Program-made: the position numbers and the translations under genes
Origin: CAVPMW01 sp963706515
Lineage (GTDB): Bacteria; Chloroflexota; Anaerolineae; Anaerolineales; UBA4823
Direction of reading: 5' to 3'
NCBI GenBank assembly: GCA_963706515.1
Contig: CAVPMW010000009.1
Coordinates: forward strand, 44,985-108,984
DNA length: 64,000 nt
Part shown: one piece after another, positions 27,918 through 36,656 of the stretch
How the letters are laid out: each line of letters starts with the position of its first letter
How positions within the stretch are numbered: position 1 is the stretch's first letter
The notes under the pieces: generated by a model
The model's input: only the letters and a program-made list of their open reading frames with translations
Told to the model about the DNA's origin: nothing
Database searches by the model: none

Positions 27918-29478
27918 CTACAGGTTTAGTTTTTCGACGGTTTCCAGCTGAGAGCTCAGCCAATGGACGATATCCTCATGCTCGATCAGGCTGCGTAAGC
28001 GCCTTGAGCGCACCTCGCGTTCGTTCAGGGGCATCGTCAATGCCTGGTTCATGGCCTCGGCAGTGGCGTACGTGTCTAACGGGGAAATTACCAGTGCGCC
28101 GGGTTCTAATTGCTGCCGGGCGCCTGTACGCTCAGAAAGGATCAAAATACCATTGCGCTGGTTCACAATCGGCCCCTCTTTAGCTACCAGGTTCATGCCA
28201 TCCGCAATTGAATTAACTAATAATACGTCGTAGAGCTGCAGGGCAGCCACTGCCCGGTGATAGTCCTCACCTACCAGGATGCGGATAGGCTCCCAATCGC
28301 TGCTGCCGTATTTGGCGTTTACCTTCCCGGCTGCGCTCATTATTTCTCCCAGGTAATTCTTATATTCTTCAACCTCCATCCGGGACGGAACTAACAATGC
28401 TAAAAATCGGACATGGCCGCGATGTTCAGGGTGCAGCTCCAGCATTTCAGCGAAAGCCTGGAACCCGCGTACGATGTTTTTACTAGGCTCAATCCGATCG
28501 ATCCGAACTATCAGCTTGTAGCCGTCGAAACGCTCTTTGAACCAGGCGCGATGTTCAGCCACTTCATCTGACTCTGCACTCCGTTTCAACGACTCTACGT
28601 CGATAGAAATTGGAAAATCGCGGACGTGTGTGGAATGCCCGTTATACCAGATACGCCCACGTTTGAAATTGACCTGAGCGCCCGGCAGATATGATTCACA
28701 AGTCCGGATGAAATTTAAGCCATCCTCGCGAGTTTGGAATCCCAGTAAATCCACTGCACATAAACCCTCGAGGATTGGCTGGCGCATTTTAGCTGGTAAA
28801 AGCCCCCAATCTTCTGCGCCTGGCCAGGGGATGTGGATAAAGTGCAGCAGCGTGTACTTCACGTTTGGCGGAACATTTTGCCTGATAAATTTAGCTGCCA
28901 GGTAGAGATGGTAATCCTGCAGCATTACCAGAGGCGGCTGTTGAGCAGCGAGAATTTGCTGGGCTATAGCATTGGAAAATTGCTGGTTTACTGCCACATA
29001 ACCGTTTTTCCACCCTTCCCAGGTCTGCCGGTCGATAGTGGGGGTTCGAAAAATGTCCCACATGGAGTGCTGCAAGAACCAAAGCAATGGATTAGCAATT
29101 ACCTGGTAATACCCTTCATAAGCTGATTCATCCGGGGAAATGAACTGAATTTGAATTGCGTGACCAGTTGTCGTTAAAAGGAATGGATCCCTGCCCCCAC
29201 AACCTATCCTCATCGGTTTGGGAGCAGGCGATCCAACATGCGTTTGCGTGATTGATCAGCCCGGTGAGGGCGGTTACCAGGCCGCCGCCTCCACGATGAG
29301 GCTGCAGCACACCATTTTCATCCGCGTGAAATGTGACCGGTGCGCGGTTGGAGGCAATGATTATCGGCCTGGTCTGGTGGATGACCTCAAATGCAAGATA
29401 ACTCTCACCCGTTATTGTTCCCGTCTGGACCAGAAATGGATTAATTCTTTCGACCGTATCTGAGTTTAGCCCTAACAT
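27918..29478 (-). CDS. GT20 trehalose-6-phosphate-synthase-like glycosyltransferase (frameshifted)
   Basis: About 520 residues with one break near 29165. The start is ATG 29478 with GGAGG upstream. The N-terminal frame has IIIASNRAPVTF and HRGGGGLVTALTGL, the glucose-nucleotide loop of this family. The second frame gives LLHFIHIPWPGAEDWGLL, RIDRIEPSKNIVRGF and NSIADGMNLVAKEG, all GT20 signatures. The EPSKN form is found in an actinobacterial-type OtsA subgroup whose product is not always trehalose-6-phosphate. No OtsB phosphatase gene is present here, and a GT4 gene follows, so the product is left open. Confidence 0.87.
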
Positions 29479-29536
29479 CGTATTTTCCTCCAAGGCAGAG
29501 CAAGAGCAATAATAATCTCTCCTGAATGAGCATCCC

Positions 29537-29595
29537 ATGGGGGATATGCCTATATTGAGAGGGGGAACTACCGACTGCAAATAGGGAAATCACTA
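29537..29595. promoter_or_regulatory. Possible TAGGG-type regulatory sites upstream of the GT20 gene
   Basis: TAGGGAAATCACTA at 29582-29595 and, on the minus strand, TAGGCATATCCCCCA at about 29537-29551 resemble the paired sites found at 31933 and 34453. They are more degenerate, and no clear -35/-10 pair was found next to them. The ~270-base gap between the GT20 gene and the GlsB-like gene holds nothing else clear. Confidence 0.3.
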
Positions 29596-29748
29596 CAGGG
29601 CGGTAGGTAGCCTCCCAATTGATGTATTTTTGGACGGCGATATATTGGGTTGAGGATGGTCAAATCAATGGCTCGCCGGTCACCTGGCGGGCTCGCAGAA
29701 TGACCATCGGATACTTAAAATCGCTGTGATTTACATCAGGAGGTAGAT

Positions 29749-30030
29749 ATGTCTCTTATCGGTTTGCTTATCTTGCTCGTTATTGCAGCAGTAGCCGGTA
29801 GTCTGGGACAGGCACTGTCGGGCTATTCTGTCGGTGGCTGCTTGATGTCGATCGTAGTCGGCTTTATTGGCGCGTTCCTGGGGCTTTGGTTTGCCAAAAC
29901 CTTAAGCCTGCCCGAACCCCTGCCAATTACGATCCAGGGAGAAACCTTTCCCCTCATTTGGGCGATCATCGGGTCAGCTCTATTCTGTGCAGTGCTGGGT
30001 TTCCTGTCCAGGAGGCGCCGGGTTTGGTAG
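29749..30030 (+). CDS. GlsB/YeaQ/YmgE-family small membrane protein
   Basis: 93 residues with three hydrophobic stretches (LIGLLILLVIAAVAGSLG, GGCLMSIVVGFIGAFLG and LIWAIIGSALFCAVLGF), the classic layout of the transglycosylase-associated/GlsB family of envelope stress proteins. GGAGG lies upstream of the ATG. The C-terminus is basic (SRRRRVW). It is the first gene of a small stress group with ChaB, BON and a two-component system. Confidence 0.88.
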   Translation: MSLIGLLILLVIAAVAGSLGQALSGYSVGGCLMSIVVGFIGAFLGLWFAKTLSLPEPLPITIQGETFPLIWAIIGSALFCAVLGFLSRRRRVW

Positions 30031-30087
30031 GTCCTTTGATTCCTGGCCAGATAACATTGTCGCATGCAAAGGATGGAGGATAGATCT

Positions 30088-30322
30088 ATGACATACGAAA
30101 CTATCGATGAGCTGCCCGAAATCAGTTCGCTCTAATCTTCCGAAACACGCCCAAGAGATCTACAAGGAAGCGTATAACAATGCCTGGGAGGAGTATAGCG
30201 ACCCCGACAAGCGGCGGGGGGACGCCTCCCGGGAAGAAGTAGCCCACAGGGTAGCCTGGAGCGCCGTAAAACAGGTGTATGAAAAGAGAAAGGGAAAATG
30301 GGTGCGCAAACACGCTACCTGA
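30088..30322 (+). CDS. ChaB-family protein (frameshifted)
   Basis: About 78 residues. The start is MTYETIDELP at 30088, with GGATGGAGGA upstream. The second frame continues SVRSNLPKHAQEIYKEAYNN, the ChaB signature, and ends KRKGKWVRKHAT. The frames meet in GCCCGAAATCAG near 30115-30125. Removing one A from the AAA run restores DELPESVRSNLP exactly as in the family. ChaB proteins are small stress-linked proteins of unknown biochemical role. Confidence 0.87.
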
Positions 30323-30383
30323 GAAGAACGGTCTGATGGAACCCCATGATAGTAGTGTTAGTTTACGTTCGAGAGAAAGCTTG

Positions 30384-30601
30384 TGTTGATCGTGCAGCAG
30401 ATTATGTTTTACGCCGAGCTTAGTGAAAATCTTGGACTTCACCTGGGCATGCAAAGACCTGCCATTTATGAGCAGCATAATCTTCGCATGGTTCCCCAGC
30501 CAGGAAATCGGAAAGTTTGTTGATCGTGCAGTAGATTATGTTTTACGCCGAGCTTAGTGAAAATCTTGGACTTCACCTGGGCATCAAAGACCTGCCATTT
30601 A
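30384..30601. repeat. Direct repeat of ~85 bp (two copies, 134-bp period)
   Basis: Copy one at 30384-30468 and copy two at 30518-30601 differ only at two positions (CAGCAG versus CAGTAG, CATGCAAA versus CATCAAA). On the minus strand both encode the C-terminal tail of the DHH phosphoesterase (NGRSLHAQVKSKIFTKLG in copy one). Copy one therefore looks like a duplicated 3' end of that gene. Confidence 0.85.
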
Positions 30602-31654
30602 GAGAGTAATCGTTCCAGCCAGGGCCAACCGGGATGCTGAAGCCGCCTGCCAGGTGCTTCCCTCCACCATAATACTGCCCATCAGGGTTTACTCCGAATG
30701 TTTCTTTTAGAAATTCGTCAGGGTCAAGTGTCAATTTTGAAGTCCTCAGCGAACCGGTCAGATTCTCTTTCTGATCTTCCTCCTTCAGGATTCCATAAAC
30801 GATAGCTGTATGGACGTTCTCCTCTTTTGCCAGGAATTCAGCGGCCTGGGGAATAGCATCTCGGTCTTCCGCACGCAGATAACCGATCCCAGCTATGGAG
30901 AAATTCTCAACGACTGTGCGGTTTCCCAGCGCGCTGCGGATAATATCCATCACTTGCTTTGAACGCGTCTGGTTCATTATTTGCTCGAGCAGCTCTGGAT
31001 CCTTGAACTCACTCAGATATTCAGCTGCGTGAAAATCTTCCTTGCCTGCCTGGATAAACCCCGCAGTATCGGTGATGATGCCATGCAGCAAAGCGGTAGC
31101 AAGGGCTACATGATCTTTCCGGCTTTTTTGGAGAGAAAGCAAACCGCTCTCGATATCATGAGCGAATATAGTCGCTGTAGCCCCGGTTTTTTGGATATCG
31201 GAATATTCCGCTGAGAGATTGGTTTGGGGTTCATGGTGATCAACAACCAGGACCACGGGCACTCCGGCTGAGTCGAGCGCTTTAACTATTCCGTTAACCG
31301 TTGTCCCCTGGTTGTCCAGGAGTCCCCTGGTTGTCCAGGAAACCGCTCCCTGGTATTGGCTAAATCGAGCCTGCCCTCGTAGGGGGTCAGATCAATGTCC
31401 AATAATTTCACCAGAGCTTTATTCTGGGAGTGGCTGATTTTACCGGTGTAGATGATGCTGGCTTCAATGTCATATTCGGCTGCGATCAGGCGGTAGGCGA
31501 AAGCCGACGAGATAGCATCCGGATCAGGGTAATCATGTAAGACAACCAGATGTTTCTCTCCGCGGTGGTTATCTAATAATTGAGCGATTTTATGTTTGTC
31601 GTTCACAGCATCCACCTCAGCGACCTTTCCTGACAAGAAGAGGCGGGCTGCCAT
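30466..31654 (-). CDS. DHH-family phosphoesterase, NrnA/bifunctional oligoribonuclease type (frameshifted)
   Basis: The N-terminal frame (31654 to ~31340) gives LVVLHDYPDPDAISSAFAYR with the DPDAI metal motif. The second frame gives VVLVVDHHEPQ with the DHH motif, and the DHHA1 end reads GGGKHLAGGFSIPVG. The frames are separated by a 19-bp tandem duplication and an extra base near 31341. The literal stop at 30573 follows GRSLMPR. Restoring one base (see copy one of the direct repeat) gives an AQVKSKIFTKLG tail and a stop at 30466. Known relatives degrade short oligonucleotides and 3'-phosphoadenosine phosphate. The gene converges on the ChaB gene. Confidence 0.88.
31303..31340. repeat. Perfect tandem duplication of 19 bp
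   Basis: GTCCCCTGGTTGTCCAGGA occurs twice without a gap (31303-31321 and 31322-31340) inside the DHH gene. Because 19 is not a multiple of three, it shifts the frame. It could be a real slippage event or an assembly error. Confidence 0.9.
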
Positions 31655-31932
31655 CTTGAGTGGCAGCCGGCGTGATTAGATTGGCAGATCGTGGATTTGA
31701 TAGAAAACGCACACGTGGGAGAGATGGGAGTCGACATTGATCAACATTAGCTTGGGTGAGATTGAACCCTACCTGTCCTCAATGCGCTGCATGAGATTTT
31801 CCGCAAGCCGGCGGGTACCTGAAAGCTTTGTTTCCAAACGCATTTAGCCACTCACCAGTATAAGCAGGCGAATATTAAATATCAATTGGGCTTATCCCTA
31901 ATTCCGGAGTGGGTCTTTCACTATTGGCGATC

Positions 31933-31971
31933 TAGGGAATATCCTACCCACATGCATAGGGATACCCCCTA
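31933..31971. promoter_or_regulatory. Paired TAGGG..CCTA sites at the BON-gene promoter
   Basis: TAGGGAATATCCTA (31933-31946) and TAGGGATACCCCCTA (31957-31971) are near-palindromes with centres ~24 bp apart. A possible -35 TTGCTC (31972-31977) follows at once, and TATCCT (31995-32000) lies 17 bases later. The BON gene starts at 32049. The arrangement matches the one at 34453-34517. The remaining part of the ~390-base gap from 31655 shows no coding frame or other clear signal. Confidence 0.55.
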
Positions 31972-32048
31972 TTGCTCTTTTAGAAGCCTATTATTATCCT
32001 TGGTTAATCGAGCAGTACAACATTTCATACTGTTAAAGGAGATAGGAC

Positions 32049-32267
32049 ATGGACAATTCTCAAACCATGGAGCTCACGGATCGGGTAACTGCAGCCCTGC
32101 TGGAAGACCCGGTCACCAAAAATGCTCGGATCGACGTCGTGAACGAGCGTGGCATCGTGACTCTGAAAGGCACCGTAGACAAGGAAAATATCCGACAAAC
32201 AGCGGAAATGATAGCTCGAAAGCAGGCGGGTGTCATTACAGTGATCAATGAGATAAAAGTGAGTTAG
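32049..32267 (+). CDS. BON-domain protein
   Basis: 72 residues, consisting of a single BON domain: LTDRVTAALLEDPVTKNARI, then VNERGIVTLKGTVDKEN and a C-terminal AGVITVINEIKVS. AAGGAGAT precedes the ATG. No signal peptide is seen, so unlike OsmY it is probably cytoplasmic. BON domains bind membranes or phospholipids in stress proteins. It sits between the DHH gene and the histidine kinase. Confidence 0.88.
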   Translation: MDNSQTMELTDRVTAALLEDPVTKNARIDVVNERGIVTLKGTVDKENIRQTAEMIARKQAGVITVINEIKVS

Positions 32268-32354
32268 GCTGTAAAACATAAATAAACTGTATAATATAAT
32301 TGAGCGATAATTTAAGGGTATCTCTTCTTAACTTTATGACGAGGGACGTTCGCG

Positions 32355-33816
32355 ATGGTTGAGATTGAGAATTACTGGTTTGAGGAATTCTTTGACGCGA
32401 TCTACCAATTTATTTGGATACTGGATGCACGGGGTAAAGTAATCAAAGTAAACCAGGCCGCTCTGGATATCACCGGATTATCCAGGGAAGCGGTTATGGG
32501 CCTGTCCCTATGGGGAATTCCCTGGCCCGCCCTCTCCCGATACAACAAGCAAATCCTTAAACGATCCGTCAATCTGGTATCCAAAGGGAAATTTGTTCGC
32601 CATGAACTGGATTTCAGTTTGGATGGGCAGCGAGAATTGATCATCGATTTTTCGCTCAAGCCCATATTCGACCATGCCCGGGCGCTCCAGTTCATAATTG
32701 TCGAAGGCCGGGATATTACGCGCTACAGGCGCACCCGCGAAGCTCTATATCAGAGCGAGGCTCAGATTCAGGACGATCTACGAAAAATCTGGTATTGGTA
32801 TCTTGATCAAGGGTGTGGATGGTAAATTACTCGATTGCAACCTGGCGTTTCAATCAATGCTCGGTTACAGCGCAGAGGAAATAATTGGTAAGGATTACCT
32901 GGCAATTACTCACCCTGAGGATAAAGGGATCAGCCGGAAGCTTTTCAATGATCTGGTCACAGGCAAGACCAGTCATTATTTTATCGAGAAACGGTACCTC
33001 GACAGGGATGGCAACGTAATCTGGGCACGCGTGAACACGTCTCTCGTCCTCGGCTCCGATGGGCAGGCGCAGTTTGCCATTGCCATGATTGAGAATATTA
33101 CCGCGCACAAGCAAATCGAATCCGAGCTCATGGAGCTGCAGCGCAGTTTGATGCAAGGGCGAGAGATGGAACGCTTCGCGTAGCCCAAGACCTGCACGAC
33201 GGTCCTCTCCAGGAAATCATCGGGATCTCGTATCAAGTCCAGGATTTAGCCAATGCCGCTCCGCTGGATGCTGACCGGGAACAGCTCGAGGGAATACAGT
33301 CTGCCCTCCAGCAGCTCATCAAATCTATTCGGAGCATCTGCGGCGAGCTAAGGCCCCCTACTTTGATTCCGTTCGGCCTGGAAAAGAGCATTTTGTCACA
33401 TGCTGAAGAATTTCGGACAGCCCATCCGGAAATGGATATCGAGCTGGACCTGGCACATGACGGTCTGAAGCTGTCTGAACAAAATCGCATTATGCTATAC
33501 CGCGTTTATCAGGAAGCCTTTAATAACATCCTCCGCCATGCGCAGGCCAGCAGAGTATGCGTGCGATTCAGCCTGGACGAGGATCAGGCCATCTTAGAGG
33601 TACAAGATAATGGAGTTGGTTTTGAGCTGCCAAACCGCTGGGTCAAGCTCGCCCGCCAGGGGCATCTGGGACTGGTAGGAGCCATGGAACACGCCAAGGA
33701 AGGCTGGCGGAAGCCTGGATGTCACAACCGCGCCTGGTCAGGGTACCTTGATCCGGGCAGTTATCCCGCTCGACCTTGAGATTATTCAGATGTCCAGAGA
33801 AGAGAACAAAATATGA
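32355..33816 (+). CDS. PAS-domain sensor histidine kinase, NarL-system type (frameshifted)
   Basis: About 486 residues once three breaks (near 32760, 33172 and 33690) are healed. Two PAS domains are seen: FDAIYQFIWILDARGKVI onward, and RTIYEKSGIGILIKGVDGK to ITAHKQIESELMEL. A HisKA_3 dimerisation domain follows with the phospho-acceptor His in AQDLHDGPLQEII, then a HATPase with EAFNNILRHAQ, DNGVGFEL and GHLGLVGAME. No membrane segment is seen, so it senses a cytoplasmic or diffusible signal. The corrected stop (33814-33816) overlaps the regulator's ATG as ATGA, so the pair is coupled. TATAAT lies at 32290-32295 upstream. Confidence 0.9.
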
Positions 33817-34445
33817 GCCCTATTCGTGTCTTACTGGTAGATGATCATCCCGTGGTTCGCAGCGGGATCCATGACTTGTTGAATAAAGCTCTCGATATCG
33901 ATGTCGTTGGCGAAGCTGCCAATGGGGAGCAGGGGCTGCAAATGGTTGAGGAGATGCATCCCGACGTGCTCTTGCTCGACATGGAGCTGCCCGATATTCA
34001 GGGCACGCGAGTCGCTCAGCAGGTCCAACAGCTTTACCCGAGAGTGAAGATACTGGCACTCAGCGCCCATGACGATTCGATTTATGTACGAGAGCTGCTC
34101 GAATTGGGCGCAGCCGGTTACCTGATGAAAGAAGAAGCCCCGGAAGCAATTGTTGAAGCTGTGAGAGGGGTAGCCATGGGGGAGCAAGGTTGGGTCAGCC
34201 GGCGAATTGCCGCGCAGATGGCTTCCTGGGTGCAAGCGGGTGAACCCGGCAAGATGAAATTGACCTTGAAGGAGCTTGAGGTTCTGCGTTTGGTGGTCCA
34301 AGGAAAAACCAACCAGGCAATCGCAGTAGATCTCCATATCAGCGAAAAGACGGTTGAGAAATATATCAAGGCGATCTTTGACAAGCTAAATGTAGCCTCC
34401 AGAGTCGAAGCTGCAGTTTTCGCGGTACGCGAAGGATTGGTCTAA
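33813..34445 (+). CDS. NarL/FixJ-family response regulator
   Basis: 210 residues, intact. The receiver has acidic residues in VLLVDDHPVVRSG, the phospho-acceptor Asp in LLDMELPDIQG, Ser in ILALSAHD and Lys in YLMKEEAPE. The C-terminal LuxR-type helix-turn-helix reads LTLKELEVLRLVVQGKTNQA and HISEKTVEKYIKAI. It is coupled to the HisKA_3 kinase by a 4-base overlap and is its likely partner. The paired TAGGG..CCTA sites upstream of two nearby promoters are candidate binding sites. Confidence 0.93.
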   Translation: MSPIRVLLVDDHPVVRSGIHDLLNKALDIDVVGEAANGEQGLQMVEEMHPDVLLLDMELPDIQGTRVAQQVQQLYPRVKILALSAHDDSIYVRELLELGAAGYLMKEEAPEAIVEAVRGVAMGEQGWVSRRIAAQMASWVQAGEPGKMKLTLKELEVLRLVVQGKTNQAIAVDLHISEKTVEKYIKAIFDKLNVASRVEAAVFAVREGLV

Positions 34446-34452
34446 GTCTAGG

Positions 34453-34517
34453 TAGGAATATCCCTACAAAGATTTAGGGTTATCCTGGCTTGTCTCGTCA
34501 AACTTGCCGCGTATAAT
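34453..34517 (+). promoter_or_regulatory. Paired TAGGG..CCTA sites and sigma-70 promoter
   Basis: TAGGAATATCCCTA (34453-34466) and TAGGGTTATCCTGG (34475-34488) lie directly before a -35-like TTGTCT (34490-34495), a 16-base spacer and a consensus TATAAT (34512-34517). The small GlsB-like reading frame starts 27 bases after the -10. The layout of two sites ~22 bp apart touching the -35 is that of an activator-dependent promoter. Confidence 0.6.
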
Positions 34518-34543
34518 GACAATATAATTGTGAAGGAGGTAAC

Positions 34544-34675
34544 ATGATCAGCATCTTAATCTGGATTTGCGCCGGCGCAATTGCTGGTTGTCTGGTCGAG
34601 CGGTCGATCCGTACGCGGAACGCCATGGCTTACGCAGGTTACCCGAAGACCATTGGTATGAGAAGGAGAGAATAG
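34544..34675 (+). CDS. Small GlsB/YeaQ-like membrane peptide, probably truncated
   Basis: 43 codons behind AAGGAGGT and a good promoter. The start MISILIWICAGAIAGCLVER matches the first helix of GlsB/YeaQ/YmgE proteins, but the sequence then turns basic and ends at YAGYPKTIGMRRRE instead of giving the next two helices. It may be a decayed or frameshifted second copy of that family, or a genuine short membrane peptide. The strong translation signals argue that it is expressed. Confidence 0.5.
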   Translation: MISILIWICAGAIAGCLVERSIRTRNAMAYAGYPKTIGMRRRE

Positions 34676-34731
34676 TTGTTGTTCCAGAGTAACAAAGTTA
34701 TCTCTGGTGAGCGCCTCCTTAAGGAGAGTGT

Positions 34732-35160
34732 ATGGTAGAAACACCGATGCGGTTGGTGCTTGCCGAAGATAACGAAATCGTGCGGAGAGGGATTCGAAAG
34801 CTGTTAAACAGATCCCAGGACATCGAAGTTGTCGGTGAAGCAAAAGACGGCGTTGAGGCGCTGCGTCTCGTTTACGAGCTGCTGCCCGATATCCTGCTGC
34901 TGGATGTTGAAATGCCCCTGCTCAACGGGATTGAGGTAGCCCGGACGCTGAAAAACGACGGGAGAAATATTCACATCCTGGTTTTGAGTGCTTATGCAGA
35001 CCTGGAATATATTCAAGAGATGCTGGCAAATGGCGCTTCGGGTTACCTGATAAAAGATGAGGCGCCAGAGCGGATTATCGAAGCAGTGCGCGGGGTGGCA
35101 CACGGTGAGGTGGGCTGGGTAAGCCCGCAGGTCAAAGCAAAATTGAATAAAATCCGCTGA
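34732..35160 (+). CDS. Receiver-domain-only response regulator
   Basis: 142 residues. A complete receiver (LVLAEDNEIVRRGI, phospho-acceptor Asp in LLDVEMPLLNG, Ser in VLSAYAD, Lys in YLIKDEAPERI) is followed by only ~20 residues and no helix-turn-helix. It resembles the receiver of the NarL-type regulator at 33813, down to the EAVRGVA..GE.GWVS segment, so it is probably a paralog that lost its DNA-binding part. It could titrate phosphate from the kinase. A strong terminator follows. Confidence 0.88.
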   Translation: MVETPMRLVLAEDNEIVRRGIRKLLNRSQDIEVVGEAKDGVEALRLVYELLPDILLLDVEMPLLNGIEVARTLKNDGRNIHILVLSAYADLEYIQEMLANGASGYLIKDEAPERIIEAVRGVAHGEVGWVSPQVKAKLNKIR

Positions 35161-35188
35161 GAGCTACAAGATGCACCCAGGCTACGCG

Positions 35189-35222
35189 ATACACCCCGCA
35201 CCATAAGGTGCGGGGTGTATCA
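35189..35222. terminator. Bidirectional hairpin terminator between receiver gene and cold-shock gene
   Basis: A perfect 15-bp stem (35189-35203 with 35208-35222; GATACACCCCGCACC on the left arm) encloses an ATAA loop between two convergent genes. No long T-run follows on either strand. Confidence 0.8.
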
Positions 35223-35242
35223 TATTTAGGAAACTTTTTGGT

Positions 35243-35464
35243 TTATGCAGCTGCGTTCATTGGTATGACTGTCGATGCTTGCAAACCCTTGGGGCCTTCC
35301 TCGATGGAAAACTCGACTTTCTGGCCTTTCTCCAGGCGGCGGAAGCCATCCGTTTGAATAGCAGAGTAATGTACGAATACATCCTCTCCGGTGTCGCGAC
35401 CAATAAAGCCGTAGCCTTTTGCAGCATTAAACCATTTAACGGTTCCAACAATACGTTCAGACAT
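35243..35464 (-). CDS. Cold-shock protein, CspA family
   Basis: 73 residues, a single cold-shock domain: MSERIVGTVKWFNAAKGYGF with RNP1 (KGYGFIGRD) and RNP2 (VFVHYSAI), and the end GLQASTVIPMNAAA. It binds single-stranded RNA or DNA and acts as an RNA chaperone. The start ATG at 35464 has a purine-rich GGAGAAGAAGGAAG stretch directly ahead. It converges on the receiver-only regulator, and nothing suggests an operon. Confidence 0.96.
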   Translation of the reverse strand: MSERIVGTVKWFNAAKGYGFIGRDTGEDVFVHYSAIQTDGFRRLEKGQKVEFSIEEGPKGLQASTVIPMNAAA

Positions 35465-35666
35465 CTTCCTTCTTCTCCATTATAGATAGCGATGCATTCT
35501 CATTGTTTAGCAGTTGTAGAAATGCCTGGGAACTCACAGCCCAGGCAGCCGACCTGCAAAACTCACGGCAGCAAGAGTAACATGGTTCATTCTGGCTGTC
35601 AATACGACATAAGGCTGACATTGAACAACCGCAGCAACACTCAAAAATATTTGATCTTTATTGCCA

Positions 35667-35675
35667 TGATATAAT
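35667..35675 (+). promoter_or_regulatory. Extended -10 promoter (TGATATAAT) directly before the DsbA-like gene
   Basis: TG-A-TATAAT ends at 35675 and the ATG is at 35683. Transcription would start at or within a base or two of the start codon, and no ribosome-binding site is present. A leaderless mRNA is likely. Confidence 0.55.
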
Positions 35676-35682
35676 CGCCGCC

Positions 35683-36549
35683 ATGGATGAGAATACCCCA
35701 GCCCAGCCGTCCGATACGGCGGAGTCTCCTGAAACTCCTGAATTATCTGAAGCTCCGGAATCTCCTGTGACCCCGGAGCCTCTTAAAGAGTCTCCTTCAA
35801 AGCCTGCGAACACGGTTACATTCAAACGCAGCCACCTTTACGCGGTGCTGCTGCCGCTGGCATTTGTCCTGGGGTTAAGTGTGGGTTATTTGTTCTGGGG
35901 AAAGGGAGTGCCCAGCTCACCGGCTGTGGCAGCCGCGGGCGCCGCTGCCAGTGCGGCGAACTCAGAGCAGGCGGCAGGCCAGTCTGCGTCAGTCGAGCCC
36001 ACCCAGCAGCCGACTGTTCGCCGCTATGATATCCCGGTGGATGATGATCCCAGCCTCGGTCCGGCAAATGCCTCCTTAACCCTGGTTGAATTCAGCGATT
36101 TTGAGTGCCCGTACTGTAAACGCTGGCAAAATGAAGTCTTCAAACCGCTGATGGATGCATTCCCCAACCAGGTACGCGTGGTATATCGTGATTTTCCCCT
36201 TCCGAACCACCCGAATGCCGTCCCGGCAGCCGAAGCGGCTGATTGCGCCAACGAGCAGGGGAAGTTCTGGGAGTTCCATGACCGGCTGTTTAGCGCAGAT
36301 GAGCTCAACCAGGCTCTTTATATAAAGATTGCCGGGGACCTGGGATTGGATGTAGACAAGTTTACCCAGTGCGTCCAGGAGCGCCGTTATCAGAAGGAAG
36401 TGCAGGACGATTTTGACTTCGCCGCGAACCTTGGGGTTAACTCAACCCCGACATTCTTCTTGAACGGCATTCCCATGGTTGGCGCTCAGCCGATAGACTT
36501 TTTCAAACAAGTGTTCCAGAAGGAGCTGGCGGGAGAATTTCCGAAGTAA
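35683..36549 (+). CDS. DsbA-family thioredoxin-like protein with membrane anchor
   Basis: 288 residues. A Pro/Glu/Ser-rich cytoplasmic N-terminus (~45 residues) precedes one membrane helix (LYAVLLPLAFVLGLSVGYLF) and an Ala/Ser-rich linker. The thioredoxin-type domain follows: LVEFSDFECPYCKRW with active-site CPYC, a helical insertion, and the cis-proline loop in GVNSTPTFFLNG. It faces outward and should act in disulphide exchange or protein folding. The ATG lies eight bases after a TATAAT, with no ribosome site. The following glyQ gene is ~100 bases away. Confidence 0.92.
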   Translation: MDENTPAQPSDTAESPETPELSEAPESPVTPEPLKESPSKPANTVTFKRSHLYAVLLPLAFVLGLSVGYLFWGKGVPSSPAVAAAGAAASAANSEQAAGQSASVEPTQQPTVRRYDIPVDDDPSLGPANASLTLVEFSDFECPYCKRWQNEVFKPLMDAFPNQVRVVYRDFPLPNHPNAVPAAEAADCANEQGKFWEFHDRLFSADELNQALYIKIAGDLGLDVDKFTQCVQERRYQKEVQDDFDFAANLGVNSTPTFFLNGIPMVGAQPIDFFKQVFQKELAGEFPK

Positions 36550-36656
36550 TCGCCCCCAGCCAGGGTTGTATAATCGGGGGAGAACCTACGGTCCTCCAGT
36601 CTCGCCTCATCCTGCAGTGCGTTTTCCCAACGATCTGTGTGTGAGATGCTTTGATA

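Noticed and set aside
30384..30478. VKSKIFTKLGVK on the minus strand as a LuxR-type helix-turn-helix remnant
   Set aside because: The preceding NGRSL residues match the end of the DHH phosphoesterase, and NrnA proteins end in a similar AQVKxKIFxKLG helix, so it is a duplicated DHH tail.
36550..36656. T-box leader upstream of glyQ
   Set aside because: The gap is only about 100 bases, lacks a T-box consensus and shows no terminator/antiterminator pair.
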